Assembly (NCBI GenBank): GCA_027924025.1
Contig: AP026971.1
Coordinates: 241,180 to 305,179, forward strand
Direction of reading: 5' to 3'
From: Comamonadaceae bacterium OS-4
Lineage (GTDB): Bacteria; Pseudomonadota; Gammaproteobacteria; Burkholderiales; Burkholderiaceae_C
DNA length: 64,000 bases
Numbering within the stretch: the first letter of the stretch is position 1; every line of letters starts with the position of its first letter. The notes beneath the pieces were generated by a model that was given only the letters and a program-made list of their open reading frames with translations, ran no database searches and was not told where the DNA came from. A program made the position numbers and the translations under genes. Positions 15,932 through 25,620 of this stretch are shown here, piece by piece.

Positions 15932-18847
15932 TCATCCATTGGTGCCAGTTATCGATGCATTTGGCCGCGAAGGCAGGATTTGGTCAGCATAGCGGTCAAC
16001 CGGGAAGCGAAACACACCCCGCAAGTTGATGCTCTCCAGCCTGGTGGGCGCAATCTTCCCGATCAGTTCCGGTGGAATGACCTGGCGGCGGTTCGACCAG
16101 CGATCCAGGACCGCCTGCATCTGTGAGGTATTCCACGCCATCACGATGTTGGCCATCAGGCTCAACGCATCGGCCACAGCCTGCATTTCATCGACACGTT
16201 TGGCCTGCGCCGGGCTGATCCGGCCGGTATAAATGGCGCGCTTGAGGGCGTTAACAGCCTCGCCCCGATTGAGCACCCGGCGCAACTCGTTCCTGAAAGC
16301 GTCCTTGACAAAGTAGTCAGCCAAAAACGCCGTACGCAGCAACCGCCCCAATTGCACGCCAGCCTCATAGATTGGATCGCCCTGGGCGGCAGAACCGAAC
16401 CGCGCAAGAGCTGCCACCGCACTGGCATGTCCGCTCATGACCGAGGCTGCCAGGTGCACCAGACTATCCCAATGCTTTTCGATCAAAGCGACGTCGACAT
16501 TGGCTTCGCACACCGCAGCGATTTCTGCGGGCACTTTGGTGCCGCGTGGCACAAAGAGGTGGCGCTGTTTGAGTTCCTTCAACCGCGGGCAAAGATCAAA
16601 ACCAAGCAAACGGGCATGTGACATGGCAAAGTCGGTGTAGCCATGGGTATCCACAGCAAGCTGGCTGGTCTCCAGCTTTTCTTGGCGGATGACACCTTCA
16701 ATGGCCACGCCCGCCTGGCGCTCATTGAGCACAAAGGGCTGCGCATGGAAGATGCCCCACCGGTCTTTTACATGGGAGTAGATTCCAATGGAAGGTGTGT
16801 TGCGCCGAGGATCAAGCCGGGCTTGCCACACCCGTTTGGTGGTCTCCATGCTCATCATGTCAGAAGATGCCAAATCGGACCGCCCCCAGGTGGCGGCAAT
16901 CGGGTGTCGCTGCATGAATTCCAGCACAGCCTGGCAGGCCTGGCTCAGACGCCGTTCGTCCCGCGCCCAGCGCATGGCCTGGCGAATGCTGGTGGCAGAC
17001 AATTGCGGAATCATGCGCGCGCATTCGACCGCAGTCAGACTGGTGCCGTGGGCCATGATGCCGGCATAGACCATCAGCAGCTCGTCGGTAGAGCGCGGCT
17101 CACGTCCGAGCATGATCCAGCTAAAGCGCACCTGGGCGTCAACGGCCAGAATCACTTCCGGCAATTGAACCTCACCGATGCGGTGATCCAAAGCCGCGCG
17201 CAGCTTGGTCACTTCTGGGTCTTCGTCCTCTGCGGGCAATGGCGACAAATGGAGTTCATCATCCACGCGCAGTACGCCACTGCGGGCTGCAGCGGCCACC
17301 GCATCGACACCGGCAGTTACTCTGGCCAGCAAAGGCTTCAAGAAAGTGGCAGCCTTGCTGGGTAACGATAGACGGGCATAGTGTTTCTTGGACTCTGCCT
17401 GCCAACGCTCGTCCGTGAAGAACAAGCGCGCACGACCCCGAAAGCTCAGGCTGTGCTCAATCCAGACCGAGCCATTGCGCACCGCGCGGCGCAGGGCAAA
17501 CAGGGTGGCCACCTCCAACGCCTGAAACGCCCGTTCCCGGTCTGGGCTGGAGATCGAAACCTGCCAGATCATTCCCAGACTTGGTGCCACCACTTCAACT
17601 GGCAGCTTTCTGGATCCTTTGAGATATAAAGCTTGCAGCTTGGCAAGGTACTCGATGGCAGGATGCTCGCCGGTGGCCTGCCAGGGCAGCTTTGCAATGG
17701 CGACGAGCAACGACCGCACGGGGCGAATTCCATCAATCAATCCCTCGCGGACCAGGGAGGCCCTGCTCGGTGGTTTGCGTTTCTGGGTTTCGGTGATCAA
17801 GGCTTCAAGACGGGCACGCAACTCAGCATCTGGCACCGCACCTTGCGCGCTCAAGGCAACAAGTTCGCCGAGCAGCGTTTTGTACATTGCGGCCCAATTG
17901 ACGGTAGCGGGGACATCGGCGGCAGCCTGACGCCACAGATCGGCGATCCGGCGCTGCACCATAAGGATCAACTGGTCTGTGGTGGTGAACAGGCAATACC
18001 GAAGAAAGCATGCGACCTCCACGGTGCGCGCTGGCTCTTTGATCTTGGCTCCGGCTGAGGGCGGCCTGGAGACAAGTCGGCGCGCGTAGCGGCGCAAGAT
18101 GAGATCGGGGATGTCTGCCAGGTGCTTATGAACGTCCAGCGTGTAAAGCAGGTCGATGCGCTCCAGTACCTCGCTGATTTGGCGGGTTGAGTGTTTCGCC
18201 GGTGCAGCCCATAGCCAACTCTGCTGGGTTTGTCCATCTGGGCGCAGCTCTGAAACTGAGGCTCGCCAGCGATCAAGTGTTGCTGGATCAACGCTGGCGG
18301 CGATGGCGGTGCCTGTTTCAACTTCAAGCTGGGCAGGTGCCGCCGCAATCAGTGTCCGAATTGCCCGCTCGTGCACGATCACCAGCTTGTTCTTGTACAG
18401 CCATTGACGCGCCCGCACGAGTAGCTGATCGCGGTCGGCGCAGCGCGCCACTTCGTCGCGCAGTTCACGTACCAGTGAGCGGCGCTGGTGCTCGCTCATC
18501 CACTGGAATCCAAGGACCGTGCAGGCTACTTGTTGGTGATCGAATAGCGTGCGCCCGCGTTCATACATGGCTCTCAGCGAGGCGACTTCTGGTGCTGCAA
18601 TGCCAAGCTCGTTGCCAAGGTGGCGCCACAAGGCTACTGGAATTACCCGAAAGGCACCGAGCAAACGCCCACTCATGCGCAGGAAACCAATATGGAGCGC
18701 CAGACCAAGCTTGTGGGAATCACCTCGGCGTGCATTGATTGCGTCGCGCTCGGCACCATCGAAGGTGAAAAATGCCTTCATCTCGAAGTCGCTGATATCG
18801 CGGGGGAGCCCACGCATCCCCAAAAACGTTGTGTGCCAACCCTGCAT
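15932..18847 (-). CDS. tnpA: Tn3-family transposase TnpA of IS1071
   Basis: 971 residues from the ATG at 18847 (MQGWHTTFLGMRGLPRDI), preceded by TGAGG; a TTG four codons upstream is less likely. It carries the DUF4158-type N-terminal region and the large Tn3 DDE domain (WIMLGREPRSTDELLMVYAG, AATWGRSDLASSDMMSMETT, VDTHGYTDFAMSHARLLGFDLCPRLK). It catalyses replicative transposition. Intact, with no visible frameshift. Confidence 0.95.
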   Translation of the reverse strand: MQGWHTTFLGMRGLPRDISDFEMKAFFTFDGAERDAINARRGDSHKLGLALHIGFLRMSGRLLGAFRVIPVALWRHLGNELGIAAPEVASLRAMYERGRTLFDHQQVACTVLGFQWMSEHQRRSLVRELRDEVARCADRDQLLVRARQWLYKNKLVIVHERAIRTLIAAAPAQLEVETGTAIAASVDPATLDRWRASVSELRPDGQTQQSWLWAAPAKHSTRQISEVLERIDLLYTLDVHKHLADIPDLILRRYARRLVSRPPSAGAKIKEPARTVEVACFLRYCLFTTTDQLILMVQRRIADLWRQAAADVPATVNWAAMYKTLLGELVALSAQGAVPDAELRARLEALITETQKRKPPSRASLVREGLIDGIRPVRSLLVAIAKLPWQATGEHPAIEYLAKLQALYLKGSRKLPVEVVAPSLGMIWQVSISSPDRERAFQALEVATLFALRRAVRNGSVWIEHSLSFRGRARLFFTDERWQAESKKHYARLSLPSKAATFLKPLLARVTAGVDAVAAAARSGVLRVDDELHLSPLPAEDEDPEVTKLRAALDHRIGEVQLPEVILAVDAQVRFSWIMLGREPRSTDELLMVYAGIMAHGTSLTAVECARMIPQLSATSIRQAMRWARDERRLSQACQAVLEFMQRHPIAATWGRSDLASSDMMSMETTKRVWQARLDPRRNTPSIGIYSHVKDRWGIFHAQPFVLNERQAGVAIEGVIRQEKLETSQLAVDTHGYTDFAMSHARLLGFDLCPRLKELKQRHLFVPRGTKVPAEIAAVCEANVDVALIEKHWDSLVHLAASVMSGHASAVAALARFGSAAQGDPIYEAGVQLGRLLRTAFLADYFVKDAFRNELRRVLNRGEAVNALKRAIYTGRISPAQAKRVDEMQAVADALSLMANIVMAWNTSQMQAVLDRWSNRRQVIPPELIGKIAPTRLESINLRGVFRFPVDRYADQILPSRPNASITGTNG

Positions 18848-18882
18848 CGTGAACCTCAAAAGTGGGAGGCCACCATACCCGT

Positions 18883-18992
18883 TTACAAAGCGAACAGGAA
18901 AGTCAATGAAATCAACGGTCTACCCAGACCACCCCCGCGCCAGTGCTAGCTTTGCGTACCGTCACTTATTGCACTGAAAACGAGGAGACCCC
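18883..18992 (-). repeat. IS1071 right inverted repeat (about 110 bp)
   Basis: Reverse complement of the left end. The outer 38 bp are identical, then about 70 bp with several mismatches. It contains the likely tnpA promoter region upstream of 18847. Confidence 0.88.
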
Positions 18993-20814
18993 GAAAGCTG
19001 CCAGTTGAAGTGGTGGCACCAAGTCTGGGAATGATCTGGCAGGTTTCGATCTCCAGCCCAGACCGGGAACGGGCGTTTCAGGCGTTGGAGGTGGCCACCC
19101 TGTTTGCCCTGCGCCGCGCGGTGCGCAATGGCTCGGTCTGGATTGAGCACAGCCTGAGCTTTCGGGGTCGTGCGCGCTTGTTCTTCACGGACGAGCGTTG
19201 GCAGGCAGAGTCCAAGAAACACTATGCCCGTCTATCGTTACCCAGCAAGGCTGCCACTTTCTTGAAGCCTTTGCTGGCCAGAGTAACTGCCGGTGTCGAT
19301 GCGGTGGCCGCTGCAGCCCGCAGTGGCGTACTGCGCGTGGATGATGAACTCCATTTGTCGCCATTGCCCGCAGAGGACGAAGACCCAGAAGTGACCAAGC
19401 TGCGCGCGGCTTTGGATCACCGCATCGGTGAGGTTCAATTGCCGGAAGTGATTCTGGCCGTTGACGCCCAGGTGCGCTTTAGCTGGATCATGCTCGGACG
19501 TGAGCCGCGCTCTACCGACGAGCTGCTGATGGTCTATGCCGGCATCATGGCCCACGGCACCAGTCTGACTGCGGTCGAATGCGCGCGCATGATTCCGCAA
19601 TTGACTGCCACCAGCATTCGCCAGGCCATGCGCTGGGCGCGGGACGAACGGCGTCTGAGCCAGGCCTGCCAGGCTGTGCTGGAATTCATGCAGCGACACC
19701 CGATTGCCGCCACCTGGGGGCGGTCCGATTTGGCATCTTCTGACATGATGAGCATGGAGACCACCAAACGGGTGTGGCAAGCCCGGCTTGATCCTCGGCG
19801 CAACACACCTTCCATTGGAATCTACTCCCATGTAAAAGACCGGTGGGGCATCTTCCATGCGCAGCCCTTTGTGCTCAATGAGCGCCAGGCGGGCGTGGCC
19901 ATTGAAGGTGTCATCCGCCAAGAAAAGCTGGAGACCAGCCAGCTTGCTGTGGATACCCATGGCTACACCGACTTTGCCATGTCACATGCCCGTTTGCTTG
20001 GTTTTGATCTTTGCCCGCGGTTGAAGGAACTCAAACAGCGCCACCTCTTTGTGCCACGCGGCACCAAAGTGTCCGCAGAAATCGCTGCGGTGTGCGAAGC
20101 CAATGTCGACGTCGCTTTGATCGAAAAGCATTGGGATAGTCTGGTGCACCTGGCAGCCTCGGTCATGAGCGGACATGCCAGTGCGGTGGCAGCTCTTGCG
20201 CGGTTCGGTTCTGCCGCCCAGGGCGATCCAATCTATGAGGCTGGCGTGCAATTGGGGCGGTTGCTGCGTACGGCGTTTTTGGCTGACTACTTTGTCAAGG
20301 ACGCTTTCAGGAACGAGTTGCGCCGGGTGCTCAATCGGGGCGAGGCTGTTAACGCCCTCAAGCGCGCCATTTATACCGGCCGGATCAGCCCGGCGCAGGC
20401 CAAACGTGTCGATGAAATGCAGGCTGTGGCCGATGCGTTGAGCCTGATGGCCAACATCGTGATGGCGTGGAATACCTCACAGATGCAGGCGGTCCTGGAT
20501 CGCTGGTCGAACCGCCGCCAGGTCATTCCACCGGAACTGATCGGGAAGATTGCGCCCACCAGGCTGGAGAGCATCAACTTGCGGGGTGTGTTTCGCTTCC
20601 CGGTTGACCGCTATGCTGACCAAATCCTGCCTTCGCGGCCAAATGCATCGATAACTGGCACCAATGGATGAAACCGACCACGGTTTGACGCCACGAATCG
20701 CAGATTTGAAAGTGAACAGGAAAGTCAATGAAATCAACGATCTACCAACACCACCTCCGCGCCAGTGCTAGCTTTTCGTACCGTCACTTATTGCACTGAA
20801 AACGAGGAGACCCC
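18993..20814 (+). mobile_element. IS1071, truncated copy in inverted orientation
   Basis: 1822 bp equal to the tnpA 3' end plus the terminal repeat of IS1071, in the opposite direction to the complete copy. It begins at the internal sequence GAAAGCTGCCAGTTG exactly where the complete element ends, and finishes with an intact terminal repeat (20777-20814). The two form a near-perfect 1.8-kb inverted repeat (15789-17611 against 18993-20814). The missing 1.4 kb is not found on the left side. Confidence 0.92.
18995..20671 (+). pseudogene. tnpA of IS1071, C-terminal 558 residues
   Basis: The open frame continues from KLPVEVVAPSLGMIW to the normal C-terminus ASITGTNG. It differs from the intact transposase at only two residues that I can see (QLTATS for QLSATS, KVSAEI for KVPAEI). 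It retains the catalytic domain but lacks the N-terminal DNA-binding part. Confidence 0.93.
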
Positions 20815-20843
20815 GTACCGGGCTGTCGTCGCTTTGCGCAGAG

Positions 20844-21512
20844 ATGTTGAAATCCTACTCCGCATTGATTCAGGTCGGCAGTGGTGGTGATATTTTGCAT
20901 TCAGATCTTGCTGGTCGTGTGAAGATCAAGTTGGCTGATGGGTCTGTGAAAACCAGGACCGTCCCTGCCAGTCAAGTGGAGGGGCGAGGCAGAAAACTAT
21001 TCATTCCAAGGTGGTTGGCGATAGAAAAAACTGGCCAACAGGCTTTTCTGGGTGAAGTTTGTTTGCCGGAGCTCGTGGAGGCTGGTATTTCGGCGCTCGA
21101 GTACGAGCTATCTCGTCATCTCGCTGTCTTGTGTGAAGCGGCGAAACCATTTCAAGATGTAGAGCGAAAGGAAGCTCCGCTTCGCGAAGCGAGAAGGCAA
21201 AAGGAACTTGAAGAGAAGGAACTTCTTCGTGTTCAAGCCATAGCTAAGCAAAAGAAACTTGCACAACAGATTGCAAGTCAAGAGGCTGCGAGCGCAGAAC
21301 GGGTTGCAAATCTTCCTTTGCTCGCAGCCAACGTCACTGTGCATGGCAAAGATTGGACAAAAAAACATGGACGATTTGTTTCCACCGAGTGGAGCGTTGA
21401 CAGCGCGGACGTGCGTGTGAGCGGAAAGCGCGCATACATCTTCCGCGCTGGAAAAGAGCTCTTCTGGAAGCCGTTAGACAAGATCAAAATTGACCACGGC
21501 GAGTCCAGTTAA
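20844..21512 (+). CDS. Hypothetical protein with central coiled coil
   Basis: 222 residues, unrecognised. Residues 5-60 are a small beta-rich region (VGSGGDILHSDLAGRVKIKL). Residues 105-155 are a highly charged coiled coil (EARRQKELEEKELLRVQAIA). Residues 160-220 form a second beta-rich part (GKRAYIFRAGKELFWKPLDK). The gene begins 30 bp inside the IS1071 boundary, so the native N-terminus or promoter may be missing. A/T-richer codon use than its neighbours suggests separate acquisition. Confidence 0.6.
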   Translation: MLKSYSALIQVGSGGDILHSDLAGRVKIKLADGSVKTRTVPASQVEGRGRKLFIPRWLAIEKTGQQAFLGEVCLPELVEAGISALEYELSRHLAVLCEAAKPFQDVERKEAPLREARRQKELEEKELLRVQAIAKQKKLAQQIASQEAASAERVANLPLLAANVTVHGKDWTKKHGRFVSTEWSVDSADVRVSGKRAYIFRAGKELFWKPLDKIKIDHGESS

Positions 21513-21855
21513 CCAACTGCCGAAATTCTTAGCTGCGTCGCATGGGTGTGCACCGTCCAAGTAGAGTGACGATTGGTAAGGGTCTGAAGATGCCAAACCG
21601 TAGAACTGATCGGCGCTTGTAAGCGCCAAACAGCAGTATTTTTTCAACCTTCAAAAGGTTGCTTTCATGATTGATTAAGACAGATTGAGTGCGGTCACAA
21701 AAAGGGTTTTTAGGGCAGTGCCCGACCCAAAGCCGTCCTTGAGCGGCCCAGACTCATTGCCTGATAGCGGACATTCCGTGTGGACCACTAAGCGGCTGCG
21801 ATGTACCGCCAGAATGCAGCTGCTACGGCCTCCCGCTGCCATGTAGTGGCATACG
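21513..21855. other. Intergenic region with short palindromes
   Basis: No gene seen. Two perfect short dyads are present: GGCGCTT-GT-AAGCGCC at 21612-21627 and CAACCTT-CAA-AAGGTTG at 21645-21661. Neither is followed by a T run in a useful direction, so a terminator call is not supported. Confidence 0.4.
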
Positions 21856-22881
21856 TCACACCATGGCGAGTCGCTCTTTTGCCAGCCTCGAACCTTCTGC
21901 CAGGGCCTCCAGCTTACGCCACGCTACGTCACGCGCCATCGGCGCCAAGCCGCAATTTGTGCAGGGGAACAGCCGCTCCTTGGGTACAAACTCCAGCGCC
22001 CGGGCGATGGTGTCAGCCACTTCTTCGGGGGTCTCGACCACATCGCTGGCCACATCAATCACTCCGACCATCACGTCCTTGCCAACCAGAAGCTTCATCA
22101 GGTCGGGTGGTACATGGGAGTGGATGCATTCCAGACTCACCTGGTCAATGCTGCTCTTGGCCAGCGCGGGGAACACTATCTCGTATTGGCGCCATTCTTC
22201 GCCCAGGGTGTTTTTCCAGTCGGTATTGGCCTTGATGCCGTAGCCGTAGCAGATGTGCACCGCCGTTTTGCAGCTCAGGCCCTGCGCTGCGCGCTCCAGC
22301 GCCTGCACGCCCCAGTCGGCAGCATCTTTCATGTAGACATTGAAGGCTGGCTCGTCGAACTGGATGATGTCCACACCATCTGCCTGCAGCGCGAGCGCCT
22401 CCTGGTTGAGCAGTTCTGCAAATGTGAAGGCCATTTTGACTTTGTCGCCATAAAAGCGGTCTGCCACAGTGTCGACAATGGTCATGGGGCCGGGCAACGT
22501 GAATTTCAGCTTCTTCTTCGTGTGGGCACGTGCCAATTGGGCTTCGAAGGCATGCACGCGGCCCTTCAGGTGCAAGGCAGAAACTACCTGCGGCACCATG
22601 GCGTCGTAGCGGTTGTCGCGGATGCCCATCTTCACCTTGTGTTCAAAGTCGATACCCTCCACCTGCTCAAGAAACCCATGCACGAAATGCTGGCGCGATT
22701 GCTCACCGTCGCACACGATGTCCAGGCCTGCGTCTTCCTGGGCCTTGATCCACAGCAGGGTCGCATCGGCCTTCGCTTGGAGAAGCGCATCGCCTTCAAC
22801 TGCCCATTGGGGCCAGAGCTTGTTGGTTTCGGCCAACCAGGCGGGTTTGGGCAGGCTGCCGGCAATGGAGGTTTCAAACAT
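21856..22881 (-). CDS. mesD: Core methionine synthase, MesD type
   Basis: 341 residues, only the catalytic half of MetE. The start FETSIAGSLPKPAWLAE, the FDEPAF segment and zinc ligands in HICYGYG and CTNCGLAPM are visible; the folate-binding N-terminal MetE domain is absent. Its neighbour is a DUF1852 protein (MesX). By established work on folate-independent methionine synthases, MesD requires MesX and oxygen; the methyl donor is not known to me. The ATG at 22881 fits the family start; the 21 residues upstream do not. It is the last gene of a minus-strand operon msuE-mesX-mesD. Confidence 0.88.
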   Translation of the reverse strand: MFETSIAGSLPKPAWLAETNKLWPQWAVEGDALLQAKADATLLWIKAQEDAGLDIVCDGEQSRQHFVHGFLEQVEGIDFEHKVKMGIRDNRYDAMVPQVVSALHLKGRVHAFEAQLARAHTKKKLKFTLPGPMTIVDTVADRFYGDKVKMAFTFAELLNQEALALQADGVDIIQFDEPAFNVYMKDAADWGVQALERAAQGLSCKTAVHICYGYGIKANTDWKNTLGEEWRQYEIVFPALAKSSIDQVSLECIHSHVPPDLMKLLVGKDVMVGVIDVASDVVETPEEVADTIARALEFVPKERLFPCTNCGLAPMARDVAWRKLEALAEGSRLAKERLAMV

Positions 22882-23002
22882 CAGGGGTTTCTTTCTAAGG
22901 AATATGAAGTTGGAGCGCAAAAACACGGACTGTTTGGTTTGCAACGCTCACGGGAATGAGTCGGAATACGAGCGCTAGCGCATACTGCCGAAACAGATGG
23001 TT

Positions 23003-23986
23003 CTAGTGTGCGTAACTCGCTGCCCATTGTTCAAGAACGTTTTTGTATGGCTTGATGAAATGCTCCTCAGCGAATCGTCCTTGTTTGACCGCCAACTGGC
23101 TGCGCTCTTCCCTGTCGTACACGATTTGTGTCAGCGAATAATCCTGATATTTCAGACTCGGCTGATAGATGGCTCCAGCAGCAGAATTGGCGTTGTATAT
23201 CTCTGGGCGGTAAATTCTTTGGAATGTTTCCATAGTGCTTACAGTGCTGATGAGTTCGAGGTTGGTGTAATCACTCAGCAGGTCTCCAAAGAAATAAAAC
23301 GCTAGGGGCGCAACACTGCCTGCTGGCATGAAGAAGCGCACTTTCATCCCCATCTTGGCAAAATAGTGGTCAGTCAAAGACAGATCATTCTGTTTGTACT
23401 CGATACCCAGTACGGGATGCTGGTTGCCAGTGCGCTCATAAGTTTTACTAGCCGAAACGCTGATACAGATAACCGGCGGTTTGTGGAAGTGTTCCTTGTA
23501 GGTGCTGGAGCTGGCAAATTCTTTGAACAACTTCCCATGCAAGTCTCCAAAATCATCTGGAGCAGTGAACACCGCGCGTTGGGCGTTGTATTCCGGAAGT
23601 AGAACGCTGAAGTCGTAGTCGCGCACGTAGGAAGAGAAATTATTCCCCGCTATGCCTTCCAGGCGCTTATTCGTAGCTCTGTCTAGGACGTTAGTTTTTA
23701 GGATCTCAACCAATGGAAAGTTAACACCAGTGCGTCTGCTATCCAAACTCATTTCAACAGAGATGATTTCCAGTTGGACTGAGTAACGATCCCCCGTAGG
23801 ATTGTCCCAGTGCGCTAGGGCATTGAAGCGGTTATCGATCATCTTGAGCGCATTGCGCAGGTTCTGTTGCCGACTCGTGCCCCGGGCTAGGTTGGCAAAG
23901 TTGGTGGTGATGCGCGTGCTGTCCGATGGTCGGTAGTTTTCATCAAACGGGATGCTCTTGAGGTTGAATGTGAGTTCTTGGTTCAT
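23003..23986 (-). CDS. mesX: DUF1852 protein, MesD partner MesX
   Basis: 327 residues, starting MNQELTFNLKSIPFDENYRPS and continuing DSTRITTNFANLARG, the hallmark N-terminus of DUF1852. Genes of this family sit beside mesD and are needed for its methionine synthase activity. The chemistry is unknown. The ATG at 23986 lies 14 bp after the flavin reductase stop; a longer upstream extension overlaps that gene in another frame. No membrane segments. Confidence 0.9.
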   Translation of the reverse strand: MNQELTFNLKSIPFDENYRPSDSTRITTNFANLARGTSRQQNLRNALKMIDNRFNALAHWDNPTGDRYSVQLEIISVEMSLDSRRTGVNFPLVEILKTNVLDRATNKRLEGIAGNNFSSYVRDYDFSVLLPEYNAQRAVFTAPDDFGDLHGKLFKEFASSSTYKEHFHKPPVICISVSASKTYERTGNQHPVLGIEYKQNDLSLTDHYFAKMGMKVRFFMPAGSVAPLAFYFFGDLLSDYTNLELISTVSTMETFQRIYRPEIYNANSAAGAIYQPSLKYQDYSLTQIVYDREERSQLAVKQGRFAEEHFIKPYKNVLEQWAASYAH

Positions 23987-23999
23987 GGTGATGTGATGG

Positions 24000-24611
24000 C
24001 TATATTTCAAAGATAGGAGCCGTGTCTTTTTCGGCTGTGACGATGTCCTCATCCACGGAATACCTTTCAAGGCATAGCAACTCGACGAACGGCAATGCCC
24101 GTTGGACAGCCAGCCGAGCTCTCGTGATCAAGGCCTCGTTTTGCAGGCCGTAGTTGGCGAAATCTTGGTCGGTCGCGTACACGCCCAATGGCAATGTGCG
24201 TGCCTGGAAGAAGCTGAATAGCGGCCGCAACTGGTGCTCGATCACCAAGGCGTGTCGCTCGCTGCCACCGGTGGCAGCCAAAAGGACCGGTTTGTCGATC
24301 AAAGCGTCCTCATGAATGAAGTCGAAGAAGTGCTTAAACAGCCCCGTGTAGGAGCCGCGGTACACCGGTGTGCTTACCACCAGAACGTCCGCTTGTTCGA
24401 CCGCCGCCAACTCCCGCTCCACCGTGTTCGGTAGCTGAGAGCGCAAGGCTGCGCCAGCAAACTGAGGTGCGAGTTGACCAATTTCAATCAGGTGTTGCTC
24501 GCATGGGACTTCATTGGCGATTAGATCCAGCAGGTGCTCTGCCAGTGCTGCCGCCTTGGAGGGTCTTTGCATTCCGCCGGAAACGGCTACTAAACGGATT
24601 GAATGTGTCAT
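24000..24611 (-). CDS. NADPH-dependent FMN reductase, MsuE/SsuE type
   Basis: 203 residues, flavodoxin-like. The FMN phosphate loop appears as VAVSGGMQRPSKAAALAEHL, then STPVYRGSYTGLFKHFFDF and the LLAATGGSERHALVIEHQLRPLF block typical of SsuE/MsuE. It supplies reduced flavin. It is first in the operon with mesX and mesD, so reduced FMN and oxygen may serve the MesD/MesX reaction, consistent with its reported oxygen dependence. Divergent from the MetR-like gene, with a 97-bp shared promoter region. Confidence 0.9.
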   Translation of the reverse strand: MTHSIRLVAVSGGMQRPSKAAALAEHLLDLIANEVPCEQHLIEIGQLAPQFAGAALRSQLPNTVERELAAVEQADVLVVSTPVYRGSYTGLFKHFFDFIHEDALIDKPVLLAATGGSERHALVIEHQLRPLFSFFQARTLPLGVYATDQDFANYGLQNEALITRARLAVQRALPFVELLCLERYSVDEDIVTAEKDTAPIFEI

Positions 24612-24655
24612 TCGTGCTTTCCTGTCAACGATGGGGCGAATGCTATCGTCGCGAA

Positions 24656-24700
24656 CTCATGAAGTAAAATGGTCTTTTTTCATAAATCCATGAATTGGAA
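24656..24700. promoter_or_regulatory. Candidate MetR-type operator between msuE and the LysR gene
   Basis: The divergent promoter region contains the dyad TTCAT-N6-ATGAA and a nearby TGAA half-site upstream of it. MetR sites are TGAA-N5-TTCA-like. The spacing is not exact, so this is a suggestion based on motif and on the neighbouring regulator. Confidence 0.35.
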
Positions 24701-24708
24701 TCATTCGA

Positions 24709-25620
24709 ATGCTGGAGCGCATCCACCTAAGCATCGTTCAGCAGGTTGAGAAACAAGGGTCCTTGACCGCCGCCGCTGGAGTGCTCAATCTGACCCAATC
24801 GGCCTTGAGCCACAGCATGAAAAAACTTGAGCAGCAACTGGGCACCGACGTCTGGCTTCGCGAAGGCCGAAGCCTACGTTTGACACAAGCTGGCCAATAC
24901 TTACTGGCGGTGGCAAACCGAGTTTTGCCGCAGCTGGACCTGGCTGAAGAGCGCTTGGGACAGTTCGCTCAAGGCGAACGCGGTGCATTGCGCATTGGCA
25001 TGGAGTGTCACCCTTGCTACCAGTGGCTGCTCAAGGTGGTTTCTCCTTATCTGGCGGCATGGCCCGACGTGGACGTGGACGTCAAACAGAAATTCCAGTT
25101 CGGTGGAATCGGTGCGCTCTTTGGCTATGAGATTGACCTGCTGGTCACCCCCGACCCGCTGTACAAACCGGGACTAAAGTTCGAACCGGTGTTCGATTAC
25201 GAGCAGGTACTTGTCGTGGCAAAGGACCACGCCTTGGCTTCGGCGGCCTATGTAAAGCCCCAGCAATTAACCCAGGAAGTTCTTATCAGCTATCCCGTGG
25301 ATATTGAGCGCTTGGATATTTACAACCAGTTCCTACTGCCGGCCGGTGTCACGCCCAAGCGCCACAAAGCGATTGAGACCACCGACATCATGCTGCAGAT
25401 GGTAGCCAGCGGCCGCGGAGTTGCCGCCCTGCCGCGCTGGCTGGTCGAGGAATACGCGGCCAAGATGGATGTGATGCCTGTTCGGCTAGGTGCGCGCGGC
25501 ATTGCCAAACAGATTTTCTTGGGCGCACGCGAGGCGGAAACAGGCATAGACTACGTGCGGGCTTTTATTGAATTGGCTCGTCAACCTTTAGCGCTACAGG
25601 GAACCCATCAGATGCGGTGA
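24709..25620 (+). CDS. LysR-family regulator, MetR-like
   Basis: 303 residues. The winged helix at residues 1-60 (GSLTAAAGVLNLTQSALSHSM) is followed by a LysR effector domain. The segment IGMECHPCYQWL matches the homocysteine-binding region of MetR (IECHSCIQWL in E. coli). It is divergent from the msuE-mesX-mesD operon and is the natural candidate to activate it in response to homocysteine. Its end overlaps the convergent acetyltransferase by 13 bp. Confidence 0.88.
   Translation: MLERIHLSIVQQVEKQGSLTAAAGVLNLTQSALSHSMKKLEQQLGTDVWLREGRSLRLTQAGQYLLAVANRVLPQLDLAEERLGQFAQGERGALRIGMECHPCYQWLLKVVSPYLAAWPDVDVDVKQKFQFGGIGALFGYEIDLLVTPDPLYKPGLKFEPVFDYEQVLVVAKDHALASAAYVKPQQLTQEVLISYPVDIERLDIYNQFLLPAGVTPKRHKAIETTDIMLQMVASGRGVAALPRWLVEEYAAKMDVMPVRLGARGIAKQIFLGAREAETGIDYVRAFIELARQPLALQGTHQMR

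Larger units (their letters stand above)
15789..18992 (-). mobile_element. IS1071, complete (3204 bp)
   Basis: Bounded by long inverted repeats that start GGGGTCTCCTCGTTTTCAGT at 15789 and end with the complement at 18992. The total is 3204 bp, the length I recall for IS1071. It contains a single Tn3-family transposase and no resolvase. The flanking 5-mers are GTATT (left) and GAAAG (right), so there is no target duplication. The right end abuts an inverted IS1071 fragment. IS1071 typically flanks catabolic genes in Comamonadaceae. Confidence 0.93.

Noticed and set aside
16643..17365. Open frame antisense to the IS1071 transposase (240 codons)
   Set aside because: Pure shadow of tnpA; the same frame recurs antisense to the truncated copy. 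No protein features.
15784..20819. A 5-bp target duplication around the IS1071 pair
   Set aside because: Flanks GTATT and GTACC share three bases only; neither end of the complete copy has a matching partner.
21612..21661. Two perfect short dyads as a rho-independent terminator of mesD
   Set aside because: On the mesD strand the stem is followed by A residues, not T. The other dyad has a two-base loop and no T run.
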